NCBI RefSeq assembly: GCF_900103285.1
Contig: NZ_FNGS01000006.1
Coordinates: forward strand, 372,001 to 436,000
Direction of reading: 5' to 3'
DNA: 64,000 nt
From: Siphonobacter aquaeclarae
GTDB taxonomy: Bacteria; Bacteroidota; Bacteroidia; Cytophagales; Spirosomataceae
The notes under the pieces are model-generated. The model was given only the letters and a program-made list of their open reading frames with translations, was not told the origin of the DNA and made no database searches. The first letter of the stretch is position 1. Each line of letters opens with the position of its first letter. This document shows, one piece after another, positions 8,413 to 16,551 of the stretch. Both the position numbers and the translations under genes were made by a program.

Positions 8413-10260
8413 TCACGGCAATACCTTCACACTCAAATAACTCCCCGCATACACCCGCTGCGTAGCTTTCCGGAAATCTGTGTCCGACGCAAAGTGAATA
8501 TTAGGCACGAACGTCTGCGGATTGATATCAAACAGCGGAAACATGGTACTCTGTACCTGTACCGCGATCCGGTGGCCTTTCTGGAAGGTATGGCAGACGT
8601 CAATCAGCTCAAACGGTACCTCTTCAACCTTATCCGGCACAAATGGAGCGGGTTTCGAACGGTCTTTCCGGAACTTTCCCCGCATCGCGTCATGGCGGAC
8701 AAGCTGATAGAAGTTGCTCATCTTCGTGCTTTTGACGGTGTTGGGATTATCTGACGCATCCCCTGGATACACATCAATAAGCTTGACGATGAAGTCGGAA
8801 TCGGTTCCGCTGGTGGATACCCGTAAGCGAACGTCGATACTGCCCGTCAGCGTTACGTTAGTATCCAACGGCTCCGTGACAAACGTCAGTACATCTTCCC
8901 GCCGGGCCGCAAACCGCTGATCTTCCACCATGTAATCGGAATTCATACCCAGCGCGACGGTCTGTGTAAACGGTACCGGCTTCTTCGGATCGGAAACGTA
9001 CTGATCGAAACCGACCGCCGCGGCCGGTTTTTCAAAACCCAGTTTCCCGCCTGGAGTGAGGTACAGGTTCTTCGAAACGGCCTCTTTGGGCGGCCAGGCA
9101 TCGAACGAACGCCAGCGATTGGTACCTGTTTCAAATACCTGCGCCTCCGGAAAACCGGCATCTCCTTCGCCCTTCAGGAAATATGCAAAGAATTTCCGCT
9201 CGATGTTCTCCCGGTAGTAGGGGCCGGTTTTGGCGCCAAACGATACGTTACCGAGTACGTCGCCGTCTCCGTTCCAGCCGCCATGCGTCCACGGGCCGGC
9301 AACGAGGATATTGTAGATACCCGGATTTTGCTGTTCGATGGCCTGATAGGTCTTGAAGATACCGTGCAGGTCTTCGGCATCGTACCAGCCGCCGACGATC
9401 ATCACGGCATGCCTGATACCTTTCAGGTGCGGGAGGATATTCCGGGATTTCCAGAACTCATCGTAGTTCGGATGTTCCAGGTTACCGGTCCAGTAGGGGT
9501 CTTTTCCGCCATAAAACTCGGGCTTCTGGGAGTTTTTCAACGGCCCCAGTTTCAGGAAGAAATCATATCCATCCTGCGTGCTGTAGGGAAACTGTCGGCC
9601 GGAACCTTTTTGCGTTGGCGTACCGTCCGTGCGGTTCGTGAAGAAAGGATAAAAAAGAAAGTTATGCGGGAGCATAAACGCGCCGTTGTGGTAGCTGTCG
9701 TCCCGCCAGAGGTCCGCCATCGGCGCCTGCGGAGAGGAGGCTACCAGCGCCGGGTGCCCGGAAACCGTACCTGCCGAGGCATAGAATCCCGGATAGGAAA
9801 TGCCCCACTGCCCGACTTTACCGTTGTTGTTCGGGATGTTTTTGACGAGCCAGTCGACCGTATCGTACGTATCCGTGCTTTCGTCGGTCTGGGTCGGGCT
9901 TGTTTTCTGGTCGATATGCGGGGTCATTTCGGTGAAAACGCCCTCGCTCATCCATCGTCCCCGAACATCCTGATAGACAACAATATACTTGTCCTGCATG
10001 ATGAATTCCGATGGTCCCAACCGGCGGGGATAGTTATCCGTCCCGTAAGGTTGGCAGGAATACGGCGTACGCTGCATCAGAATCGGATAGGTTTTTCCCG
10101 GCCCTGCATCCTTTGGCGTGTAGACGGCGGTAAAGAGCTTCGCTCCGTCGCGCATCGGAATCTGCACTTCGGTTTTGGAATAGTTGTCCTTGATAAAAGG
10201 ATTCGGAGTCGGTTGTGCTATCGCGGCGAGCGGCAGCAGGCAAATCCACAAAAGTCGCAT
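8413..10260 (-). CDS. Secreted CocE/NonD family hydrolase, paralogue 1
   Basis: 615 residues with an N-terminal signal peptide (MRLLWICLLPLAAIAQ). The alpha/beta-hydrolase core starts with IPMRDGAKLFTAVYTP and carries the nucleophile Ser in WGISYPGFY. A catalytic-His candidate is GPWTHGGW. A helical cap and a C-terminal jelly-roll domain (from about 430) follow, as in cocaine esterase, X-Pro dipeptidyl peptidase S15 and glutaryl-7-ACA acylase. It should cleave an ester or amide bond of a small acylated or peptide substrate outside the cytoplasm; annotation as a peptidase or acylase is equally possible. It follows paralogue 2 after 45 bp that contain a terminator. Confidence 0.9.
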   Translation of the reverse strand: MRLLWICLLPLAAIAQPTPNPFIKDNYSKTEVQIPMRDGAKLFTAVYTPKDAGPGKTYPILMQRTPYSCQPYGTDNYPRRLGPSEFIMQDKYIVVYQDVRGRWMSEGVFTEMTPHIDQKTSPTQTDESTDTYDTVDWLVKNIPNNNGKVGQWGISYPGFYASAGTVSGHPALVASSPQAPMADLWRDDSYHNGAFMLPHNFLFYPFFTNRTDGTPTQKGSGRQFPYSTQDGYDFFLKLGPLKNSQKPEFYGGKDPYWTGNLEHPNYDEFWKSRNILPHLKGIRHAVMIVGGWYDAEDLHGIFKTYQAIEQQNPGIYNILVAGPWTHGGWNGDGDVLGNVSFGAKTGPYYRENIERKFFAYFLKGEGDAGFPEAQVFETGTNRWRSFDAWPPKEAVSKNLYLTPGGKLGFEKPAAAVGFDQYVSDPKKPVPFTQTVALGMNSDYMVEDQRFAARREDVLTFVTEPLDTNVTLTGSIDVRLRVSTSGTDSDFIVKLIDVYPGDASDNPNTVKSTKMSNFYQLVRHDAMRGKFRKDRSKPAPFVPDKVEEVPFELIDVCHTFQKGHRIAVQVQSTMFPLFDINPQTFVPNIHFASDTDFRKATQRVYAGSYLSVKVLP

Positions 10261-10262
10261 GG

Positions 10263-10299
10263 CTGAAAAGGAAAAAGGCCGGCAGGAATACTGCCGGCC
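10263..10299 (-). terminator. Terminator between the tandem CocE genes
   Basis: On the minus strand the perfect 9-bp stem GGCCGGCAG / CTGCCGGCC (10277-10299) is followed by five T. It ends transcription of the upstream paralogue, so the two CocE genes may be expressed partly independently. Confidence 0.88.
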
Positions 10300-10305
10300 G
10301 GTGTG

Positions 10306-12168
10306 TCAGGGAAGGCGGTCGATTTCGATGACGGAGTCGTTGTAGATCGTCTGCGTAGCTTTGATGAAGTCTGACGCGTCGGCTTTATAAATATTCGGCA
10401 CGAATTTCTGCGGGTTCCGGTCAAACAGCGGGAACGCCGTACTCTGTACCTGGATCATCACCCGATGCCCTTTTTTAAAGGTATGCAGCACGTCCTGCAG
10501 GCGGAAGTCGATTTCCGTTTTTTGGCCGGGTTTCAGTGCTTCGGGTTTTTCGAAGGACTTGCGGAAGCGCGCCCGCATGATTTCACTGCGGACCATCTGC
10601 TGATAAGCGCCGAGAGATACGTTCTTATTCGGCATGTAAGGATGGTCGCGTTCGTTGTCGGGATAAACATCGATGAGTTTGACAAAGAAGTCTGCATCGC
10701 TGCCCGTGGTGGCAATCTGAAGTTTAGCGAGAATTTCACCACCGAGCGTGAGGTCCTCGGTCAGAACGTCGGTCTGAAAAGTCAGTACATCCGTTCGTCG
10801 GCCTGCAAACCGCTGATCTTCTGACATATAGGCGAATGGCGTGAAGCCGGTCATGCTTTTGTAGTCTTCCGAGTGCGGAACGGGTTTATTCGGATCGGAG
10901 ACATATTGAGTGGAACCGGGCTTCGCGGGTTTGTCTGTTGCCAGCTTACCGTCAGTCGCGAGGTAGAAGCGAAGTTTAGTCGCTTCGGCAGCCGGCCACT
11001 TATCGAATTTCTTCCATTCTTTCCGGCCGGTATCGAAGAGATAGGCCTCCGGCAGTCCGGTTTTGCCGTCGCCCGCTCCTTTCAGAAAATGCTGAAAGAA
11101 TACGGTCTCGATATTTTTCTGGTAAAAGGTCGCGATGCTGTCTCCGAAATAGATATTGGAGTGAAGGGTATGGCCGGTTTCCTGCGACCAGCGCCCGTGC
11201 CCGAAGGGGCCCATTACCAGGGTATTATACGCTCCCGGGTTGTTTTTTTCGATCGTCTTGTAAGAATTCAGCGGACCATAGAGGTCTTCCGCATCGAACC
11301 AGCCGCCTACAAACAGGTAGTTGGACGTGACGCCTTTCAGGTGGGGCAGGATATTCCGTTTCTGCCAGAAGGGATCGTAGTTGGGGTGATCAACGGTCTC
11401 TTTCCAGTAAAAATTATCAGCATAGTACTTGTCGCCATTTTTCAGGGGACCGAGGTTCTGGTGAAACTCAAAGCCGTCGGGCGTCGGATAGTAAAGCATT
11501 TTGGACGACCACCAGTGCTTGTCAGTCGGTCCGCCGGTCTGGATCCCAAACAGCGGAAACGTTCCGAAATAGTGCTGGACAAACGCACCGTTGTGGTGGA
11601 AGTCGTCAAAAAAGAAATCCGCAATCGGGGCCTGCGGCGACGACGCTTTCAGGGCCGGGTGCTTGCTCAGCGAGCTGGCAGTCGTATAAAAGCCGGGGTA
11701 GGAGATACCCCATTGGCCGACGCGCCCGTTGTTTCCCGCGACGTTCTTGACGAGCCACTCGATGGTGTCATAGGTATCGGAAGCTTCGTCGACATCGGTT
11801 GGTTTGGTCTTGTTATCGATATGCGGCGTCATGTTCGTCCATGTGCCTTCGCTCATGTATCTTCCCCGAACGTCCTGATACACAAAGATATACTTGTCTT
11901 TCATGAGGAAGGTATTCGGGCCGAGGCGGGAGGGGTATCGGTCCTCGCCGTAGGGTTCAACCGCATAGCAGGTCCGCTGCATCAGGAAGGGATAAGCGTG
12001 CTGGGCGGAAGCATCTTTCGGTACATACACAGCGGTGTGGAGTTTGACGCCGTCTCGCATGGGTATTTTGTATTCATATTTCTGGAAATTTTCCTTGACC
12101 CAGGCGACCTGGGCATGGGCGGCGACGGTACAGATTCCCGTCAGGAGGAGTGAGAGAAGTCGTTTCAT
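10306..12168 (-). CDS. Secreted CocE/NonD family hydrolase, paralogue 2
   Basis: 620 residues with a signal peptide (MKRLLSLLLTGICTVAAHAQ). Architecture and motifs match paralogue 1: IPMRDGVKLHTAVYVP, the nucleophile Ser in WGISYPGFYTT, the His candidate in GPFGHGRW and a C-terminal jelly-roll. It is clearly homologous to its neighbour along its whole length, so a tandem duplication is the simplest origin. The substrate is unknown; divergence in the middle (cap) region suggests a different specificity. It lies divergent from the histidine operon, with a family A repeat between them. Confidence 0.9.
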   Translation of the reverse strand: MKRLLSLLLTGICTVAAHAQVAWVKENFQKYEYKIPMRDGVKLHTAVYVPKDASAQHAYPFLMQRTCYAVEPYGEDRYPSRLGPNTFLMKDKYIFVYQDVRGRYMSEGTWTNMTPHIDNKTKPTDVDEASDTYDTIEWLVKNVAGNNGRVGQWGISYPGFYTTASSLSKHPALKASSPQAPIADFFFDDFHHNGAFVQHYFGTFPLFGIQTGGPTDKHWWSSKMLYYPTPDGFEFHQNLGPLKNGDKYYADNFYWKETVDHPNYDPFWQKRNILPHLKGVTSNYLFVGGWFDAEDLYGPLNSYKTIEKNNPGAYNTLVMGPFGHGRWSQETGHTLHSNIYFGDSIATFYQKNIETVFFQHFLKGAGDGKTGLPEAYLFDTGRKEWKKFDKWPAAEATKLRFYLATDGKLATDKPAKPGSTQYVSDPNKPVPHSEDYKSMTGFTPFAYMSEDQRFAGRRTDVLTFQTDVLTEDLTLGGEILAKLQIATTGSDADFFVKLIDVYPDNERDHPYMPNKNVSLGAYQQMVRSEIMRARFRKSFEKPEALKPGQKTEIDFRLQDVLHTFKKGHRVMIQVQSTAFPLFDRNPQKFVPNIYKADASDFIKATQTIYNDSVIEIDRLP

Positions 12169-12195
12169 GCAGGGGAGATGAAGAGTTTGCCTTGG

Positions 12196-12310
12196 GTTTT
12201 CGGTTTACAGTTTTCAGTTGGGGAGATTACCTGGTTTGCAACAAAATCAGGCGGAGGCGCCGGGGATAAAAAACTGAAAACCGAAGACTGACAACTGAAA
12301 ACCGAAAAAC
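12196..12310. repeat. Family A inverted repeat, copy 2 (imperfect)
   Basis: The left arm (about 12196-12220) and right arm (about 12270-12310) consist of TTTTCAG/TTTTCGG-type heptads in opposite orientation, with several mismatches and a GC-rich spacer. It occupies the divergent region between the CocE gene and hisG. Confidence 0.7.
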
Positions 12311-12356
12311 TCTCTGAAAGTAATAGACTATCCGGGATATTTTCGAAGGGAATGGC

Positions 12357-12364
12357 TAATTTTG
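12357..12364 (+). promoter_or_regulatory. Promoter -7 element of hisG
   Basis: An exact TAnnTTTG match (TAATTTTG). It implies a transcript start near 12371 and hence an ATG downstream of it, which supports the hisG start at 12418. No clear -33 element is seen. Confidence 0.6.
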
Positions 12365-12417
12365 CGCGCCAAATCGTTTTACTCTCCGGTACCCGATTCC
12401 GGGGAGACCCTCTGCTC

Positions 12418-13275
12418 ATGGATTTACTCCGCATTGCCATTCAAAAGTCAGGTCGCCTCAGCGAAGACTCTCTCAATCTGTTCAAGGAATGTGGTATCAA
12501 GTTTGATTCGGGAACGGGTCGCCTGAAGACTACCTCCAACAATTTTCCGGCCGAGTTCCTGTTTTTGCGGGACGATGATATCCCCGGATATGTCGAAGAC
12601 GGTGTCGCCGACATCGGTATTGTCGGAGAGAACGTCCATGTGGAAACCGGCCGGCATGTGGAGGTAGTCAAGAAGCTCGGCTTCTCGAAATGCCGCCTCT
12701 CGATTGCCATTCCCCGCGGAGAATCCTACGGCGGCGTGCAGGAGTTGCAGGGCAAAGCCATTGCGACCAGCTACCCGACCATCCTCGGTAACTTCCTGAA
12801 AGAAAACGGCATCACCGCCGACATCCACGAAATCTCCGGTTCGGTGGAAATTGCCCCGAGCATCGGGCTGGCCCATGCCGTGTGCGATATCGTATCGTCC
12901 GGCAGTACCCTTCTGGCCAACGGCCTGAAGGAAGTCGAGGTGATTTTCCGTTCGGAAGCGGTTATGATCGGCAGCGAGAAGCTGTCAGACGCCAAGCGCT
13001 CGATTCTATCAAAACTGCTGTTCCGCATTCAGGCGGTTCAGACGGCGAAAAATAACAAATACATCGTCCTCAACGCCCCGAACGCCAGCCTGCCCGAAAT
13101 CATCGGCCTGCTGCCGGGGATGAAGTCGCCGACCATCGTTCCCCTCGGAACGGAGGGCTGGTCGGCCGTTCATTCTGTCCTCAGCGAAGAAGATTTCTGG
13201 GACAAGATCGACGCCCTCCGCTCCGCCGGCGCGGAAGGGATATTGGTGGTGCCGATTGAGAAGATGATTTATTAG
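12418..13275 (+). CDS. hisG: ATP phosphoribosyltransferase, long form
   Basis: 285 residues, the usual size of the long HisG with a C-terminal regulatory ACT-like domain. It catalyses the first step of histidine synthesis, joining ATP and PRPP. Family features: RIAIQKSGRLSEDS at the N-terminus, DIGIVGENVHVE, the PRPP-binding EIAPSIGLAHAVCDIVSSGSTL (split over residues 143-164), and a C-terminal SPTIVPLGTEGWSAVHSV. I set the start at 12418 because the open frame upstream (from 12352) begins before the -7 promoter element and has no family similarity. It is first in a hisG-hisD-hisC series; feedback inhibition by histidine through the C-terminal domain is expected. Confidence 0.96.
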   Translation: MDLLRIAIQKSGRLSEDSLNLFKECGIKFDSGTGRLKTTSNNFPAEFLFLRDDDIPGYVEDGVADIGIVGENVHVETGRHVEVVKKLGFSKCRLSIAIPRGESYGGVQELQGKAIATSYPTILGNFLKENGITADIHEISGSVEIAPSIGLAHAVCDIVSSGSTLLANGLKEVEVIFRSEAVMIGSEKLSDAKRSILSKLLFRIQAVQTAKNNKYIVLNAPNASLPEIIGLLPGMKSPTIVPLGTEGWSAVHSVLSEEDFWDKIDALRSAGAEGILVVPIEKMIY

Positions 13276-13359
13276 GGTTTTCAGTTTAGGGTTTTCAGTT
13301 TTCGGTTGAGGCCGAACCCCAACCGAAAACTGAAAACCGAAAACCGAAAACCGAAAACC
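13275..13359. repeat. Family A inverted repeat, copy 3, between hisG and hisD
   Basis: A 19-bp inverted repeat (13290-13308 with 13320-13338) of TTTTCAG/TTTTCGG heptads. The right arm is extended by three more CCGAAAA units. It fills the hisG-hisD gap and ends 10 nt before the hisD start codon. Confidence 0.85.
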
Positions 13360-13368
13360 ACTTTCCCC

Positions 13369-14640
13369 ATGCAACTCATCCGATACCCCGATCCCTCAGC
13401 CTGGGATACGCTGCTGGCGCGGCCAGTACAGCAAATGGCTGAGATAGAGCAACGGGTCGCTCCGATTCTGGAGCAGGTGCGTAGTCGCGGAGACGCTGCC
13501 CTGCGGGAGTATGCCCTTCAGTTTGACAACATCCTGCTGGACCGGCTCGACGTACCGATGGAACTTGTCGAAGTAGCTGAGCGCCAGTTGTCTGACGATC
13601 TCAAGGCTGCCATTCAGCAGGCCTATTCCAATATTGCCGCCTTCCACGCCGCACAGCGCCAGCCGGTCGAAAAGATCGAAACGACGCCGGGAGTAACCTG
13701 CTGGCGAAAGTCGGTAGGTATCGAGAAGGTCGGTATCTACATTCCCGGCGGCACGGCTCCGTTGTTCAGCACGGTGCTGATGCTGGGGATTCCGGCGAAG
13801 CTCGCCGGCTGCCGCGAAATCGTCCTGTGTTCTCCCAGCCAGCACCCCGCTATTTTGTACGCAGCCAAACTGGTGGGCGTCACGAAAGTATACCGCGTAG
13901 GCGGCGCTCAGGCGATTGCGGCGATGGCATACGGCACCGAAAGTATTCCGCAAGTATATAAGATATTTGGTCCTGGTAACCAGTATGTTACCGCTGCGAA
14001 AATGCTGGTTGCGAAAGAAGGTATTGCAATCGACATGCCCGCCGGTCCCAGCGAAGTGGCGGTCTTTGCCGATGATACGGCACATCCGGCGTTTGTCGCC
14101 GCCGACCTCCTTTCCCAGGCCGAACACGGCCGCGACAGTCAGGTAGTGTTGGTATCGACAGACGAACGCATCCTCACCGAAACCATCGCAGAAGTAGAAA
14201 AGCAGGTACGGGAGCTCCCCCGTGAAGAGCACGCCAACGGGGCGCTTCAGCATTCCCGCGCCATTCTGGTCGACAGCCGGGAAGAGGCCGTAGACCTGCT
14301 GAATGCCTACGCGGCCGAACACCTTATTCTCTCTGTCCGGGACGCGGAAGCGCTGGTCGACGAGATCACCAATGCCGGCTCGATTTTCCTCGGTCATTAT
14401 ACACCGGAATCGGCGGGCGACTACGCCTCCGGTACCAACCACACCCTGCCGACAAACGGCTATGCCCGGGCATACTCCGGTGTCTCGCTCGACAGCTTTG
14501 TGAAAAAGATCACCGTCCAGTCCATTTCTGAAGAAGGCCTCAAAAACCTCGGCCCCGCCATCATGGCCATGGCCGAAGCCGAATCCCTGACCGCGCACAA
14601 GCGGGCGGTGGAGGTCAGGCTGGCAAGTCTGGAAGGATGA
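13369..14640 (+). CDS. hisD: Histidinol dehydrogenase
   Basis: 423 residues. It oxidises L-histidinol to histidine in two NAD-dependent steps with a zinc ion, the last steps of the pathway. Typical stretches: GIYIPGGTAPLFSTVLMLGIPA, split over residues 122-143, GGAQAIAAMAYGT, KIFGPGNQYVTAAKM, PAGPSEV and the C-terminal region around the zinc ligands, SGTNHTLPTNGYAR. I chose ATG 13369: upstream in-frame codons are translated repeat sequence. Second gene of the his series, separated from hisG by a family A repeat and from hisC by another. Confidence 0.97.
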   Translation: MQLIRYPDPSAWDTLLARPVQQMAEIEQRVAPILEQVRSRGDAALREYALQFDNILLDRLDVPMELVEVAERQLSDDLKAAIQQAYSNIAAFHAAQRQPVEKIETTPGVTCWRKSVGIEKVGIYIPGGTAPLFSTVLMLGIPAKLAGCREIVLCSPSQHPAILYAAKLVGVTKVYRVGGAQAIAAMAYGTESIPQVYKIFGPGNQYVTAAKMLVAKEGIAIDMPAGPSEVAVFADDTAHPAFVAADLLSQAEHGRDSQVVLVSTDERILTETIAEVEKQVRELPREEHANGALQHSRAILVDSREEAVDLLNAYAAEHLILSVRDAEALVDEITNAGSIFLGHYTPESAGDYASGTNHTLPTNGYARAYSGVSLDSFVKKITVQSISEEGLKNLGPAIMAMAEAESLTAHKRAVEVRLASLEG

Positions 14641-14644
14641 TACC

Positions 14645-14714
14645 GGTTTTCAGTTTTCCGTTTTCAGTTGGTAAAGAGACGGGAACCGTAAACTGCAAAC
14701 CGCAAACCGAAAAC
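14645..14714. repeat. Family A inverted repeat, copy 4, between hisD and hisC
   Basis: The left arm 14645-14671 contains TTTTCAG, TTTTCCG and TTTTCAG units; the degenerate right arm 14684-14714 has the opposite orientation. It fills the hisD-hisC gap and ends 3 nt before the hisC start codon. Confidence 0.78.
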
Positions 14715-14717
14715 ACT

Positions 14718-15773
14718 ATGTTCTCTCTCAATACCCTCGTCCGGCCTCACCTGCTGTCGCTGACGCCGTATTCTTCGGCGCGGGACGAATACAGCGGAAA
14801 GGAAGGCGTATTTCTCGATGCCAATGAAAACCCGCTCGGGTCGGCATCGGCTGGCAGGTACAACCGGTATCCGGACCCGTATCAATGGGCCATCAAGGAA
14901 AAACTGGCGCCGCTGAAGGGCGTTCGTCCGCAGCAGATTTTGCTGGGTAACGGCTCCGATGAGCCGATCGACCTGCTCGTCCGCCTTTTCTGTGAACCGA
15001 AGGAAGACCATATCCTGATCCTCCCGCCGACGTACGGCATGTACGAAGTGTCGGCCAATATTCAGAATGTAGGTATCAAAAAAGTGCCGCTGACGGCTGA
15101 TTTTCAGCTGGATGTGCCGGCTGTGCTCAACTCGGTCGACAACCATACCAAAATCATCTGGTTGTGCTCGCCGAATAACCCGTCGGGAAATGTACTCAAC
15201 CGGGCAGATATCATCCGCATCGTTGAGGCCACCTCGTGTATCGTGGTAGTGGACGAAGCCTACATCGACTTCGCGCCGGAAAGTACCCTGTTGAGCGAAC
15301 TCGACCGGTATCCTAACCTTGTCGTACTTCAGACGTTTTCCAAGGCGTGGGGGCTGGCCGGCCTTCGGGTAGGAATGTGCTTTGCAAGCGAGGAGATCAT
15401 TGCCCTGCTGAACAAGATCAAATCGCCCTATAACCTCAGCAGCAGTACCCAGGCAATTCTTGCCGAGGCGCTGAACGGCGTAGAAAAGAAGAATGAAATG
15501 GTCCGGGATATACTCCGGAACCGCGAACGCCTTCGCGAGACGCTGCTGACGCTGCCGAATGTGGAGACGATTTTCCCGTCGGACTCCAACCAGCTGCTGG
15601 TGAAGTTCACGGATTCTGCCGCGGTATTTCACTACCTGCTTGAAAATAAGGTCATTGTGCGGGATCGTTCGAAGGTTATGCATTGCGAAAACTGCCTTCG
15701 GATTTCCATTGGTACGGAGGAAGAAGACCGTCGGTTGACGGACCTGCTCGCGGCGTTTGCTGCGAAGGCATAA
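14718..15773 (+). CDS. hisC: Histidinol-phosphate aminotransferase
   Basis: 351 residues, a PLP-dependent class II aminotransferase that converts imidazole-acetol phosphate to histidinol phosphate. Motifs: LDANENPLG near the N-terminus, LLGNGSDEPIDLL, CSPNNPSGN, VVDEAYIDF, and the PLP lysine in TFSKAWGLAGLRVG. An in-frame ATG at 14637 overlaps the hisD stop, but the extra 27 residues would be translated family A repeat, so 14718 is the start. It closes the visible his series; hisB, hisH, hisA, hisF and hisI do not follow and must lie elsewhere. Confidence 0.96.
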   Translation: MFSLNTLVRPHLLSLTPYSSARDEYSGKEGVFLDANENPLGSASAGRYNRYPDPYQWAIKEKLAPLKGVRPQQILLGNGSDEPIDLLVRLFCEPKEDHILILPPTYGMYEVSANIQNVGIKKVPLTADFQLDVPAVLNSVDNHTKIIWLCSPNNPSGNVLNRADIIRIVEATSCIVVVDEAYIDFAPESTLLSELDRYPNLVVLQTFSKAWGLAGLRVGMCFASEEIIALLNKIKSPYNLSSSTQAILAEALNGVEKKNEMVRDILRNRERLRETLLTLPNVETIFPSDSNQLLVKFTDSAAVFHYLLENKVIVRDRSKVMHCENCLRISIGTEEEDRRLTDLLAAFAAKA

Positions 15774-15781
15774 GGCTTGGA

Positions 15782-15830
15782 GCAGAGGGCATGGGGCAGA
15801 GGGCATAGACCCTGTGCCCCATGCCCTTGT
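15782..15830. repeat. GC-phased heptad inverted repeat, after hisC
   Basis: A perfect 13-bp inverted repeat, AGGGCATGGGGCA (15786-15798) with 15815-15827. A GC dinucleotide recurs every 7 nt at 15782, 15789, 15796 and 15803, and again at 15816 and 15823 in the opposite arm. It lacks a T-tract. Confidence 0.82.
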
Positions 15831-15886
15831 AATTTCCGCCGAACTGTCATTAATTCGCTCATATTTCTCACCTGATCACCATTGCC

Positions 15887-16420
15887 ATGAAAATGACTAC
15901 CGTTGCCGGCGCGTTTGCCGTATGCATCCTGATCTTGACTGCCGGAAAGGCGTCTGCCCAGGACGACAAGAAATTTGCCGTAGGCTTCCGCATCGGAGAG
16001 CCTCTCGGCGCCAACGTGCGGATGTACCTGCCTAATAACAGGGCACTCGACGCCAACTTCGGATCCTATGGCCTGCTCTGGGGAACAAACCGGAAGTATG
16101 GTTCAAAGGGCCGCTTCAAGAATACCGGCTGGGAGCTTAACGTCAACTACCTCTTCCGGACCAACGCCGAAGGCAAGAAAGTACAGGCCTACTATGGCTT
16201 CGGGGGGATGATCACCGGCCGGCGCAGCTACCCGGATCGCCTGGCCGGCCTCTATGAAAAGAAAACAGGTATCGGGGCGACGGGCGTTGCCGGCGTCGAG
16301 TACTTCGTTCCGGATTCTCCGCTGTCTCTTTTTGCCGACGCAGGTCTCTATGTCGAGCTGATACCGGTACCGCTCTTTCTCCACGTGCATGGCGGGGTAG
16401 GCGCGCGGTTTAACTTCTGA
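15887..16420 (+). CDS. Outer-membrane beta-barrel-like protein, unknown function
   Basis: 177 residues with a signal peptide cleaved near ASAQ/DDKK. The mature part alternates polar and hydrophobic residues with many Gly and aromatic positions (GFRIGEPLGANVRMYL, WELNVNYLF, YYGFGGMI, GVGARFNF) and ends in Phe, the usual C-terminal signal of small outer-membrane barrels. Its size fits about eight strands. No enzyme motif is visible, so a structural or adhesion role is only a guess. It is monocistronic with its own terminator. Confidence 0.75.
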   Translation: MKMTTVAGAFAVCILILTAGKASAQDDKKFAVGFRIGEPLGANVRMYLPNNRALDANFGSYGLLWGTNRKYGSKGRFKNTGWELNVNYLFRTNAEGKKVQAYYGFGGMITGRRSYPDRLAGLYEKKTGIGATGVAGVEYFVPDSPLSLFADAGLYVELIPVPLFLHVHGGVGARFNF

Positions 16421-16444
16421 CAGTCATCGTATTGCTATAATGGA

Positions 16445-16480
16445 AAGGGACGGAGGCTATGGCTTCCGTCCCTTTTTTGT
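16445..16480 (+). terminator. Terminator of the outer-membrane protein gene
   Basis: A 10-bp stem AAGGGACGGA / TCCGTCCCTT (16445-16454 with 16465-16474) runs directly into a T-tract. Confidence 0.92.
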
Positions 16481-16551
16481 GCCCGAAAAGGGCGGGTTTC
16501 GTTGCCGGAATCCGTATTTTCGGACAACTATACCGGCCGTGAGGCTTTGTT

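Noticed and set aside
13275-13359. Short tandem units considered as a CRISPR array
   Set aside because: Units are only 7 nt, there are no unique spacers, arms are inverted, and no cas genes are present.
14637-14717. Longer hisC start overlapping the hisD stop codon
   Set aside because: The 27 extra codons translate a family A repeat; HisC similarity begins only at 14718. The hisD extension from 13306 and the glycosyltransferase extension up to 24050 were rejected likewise.
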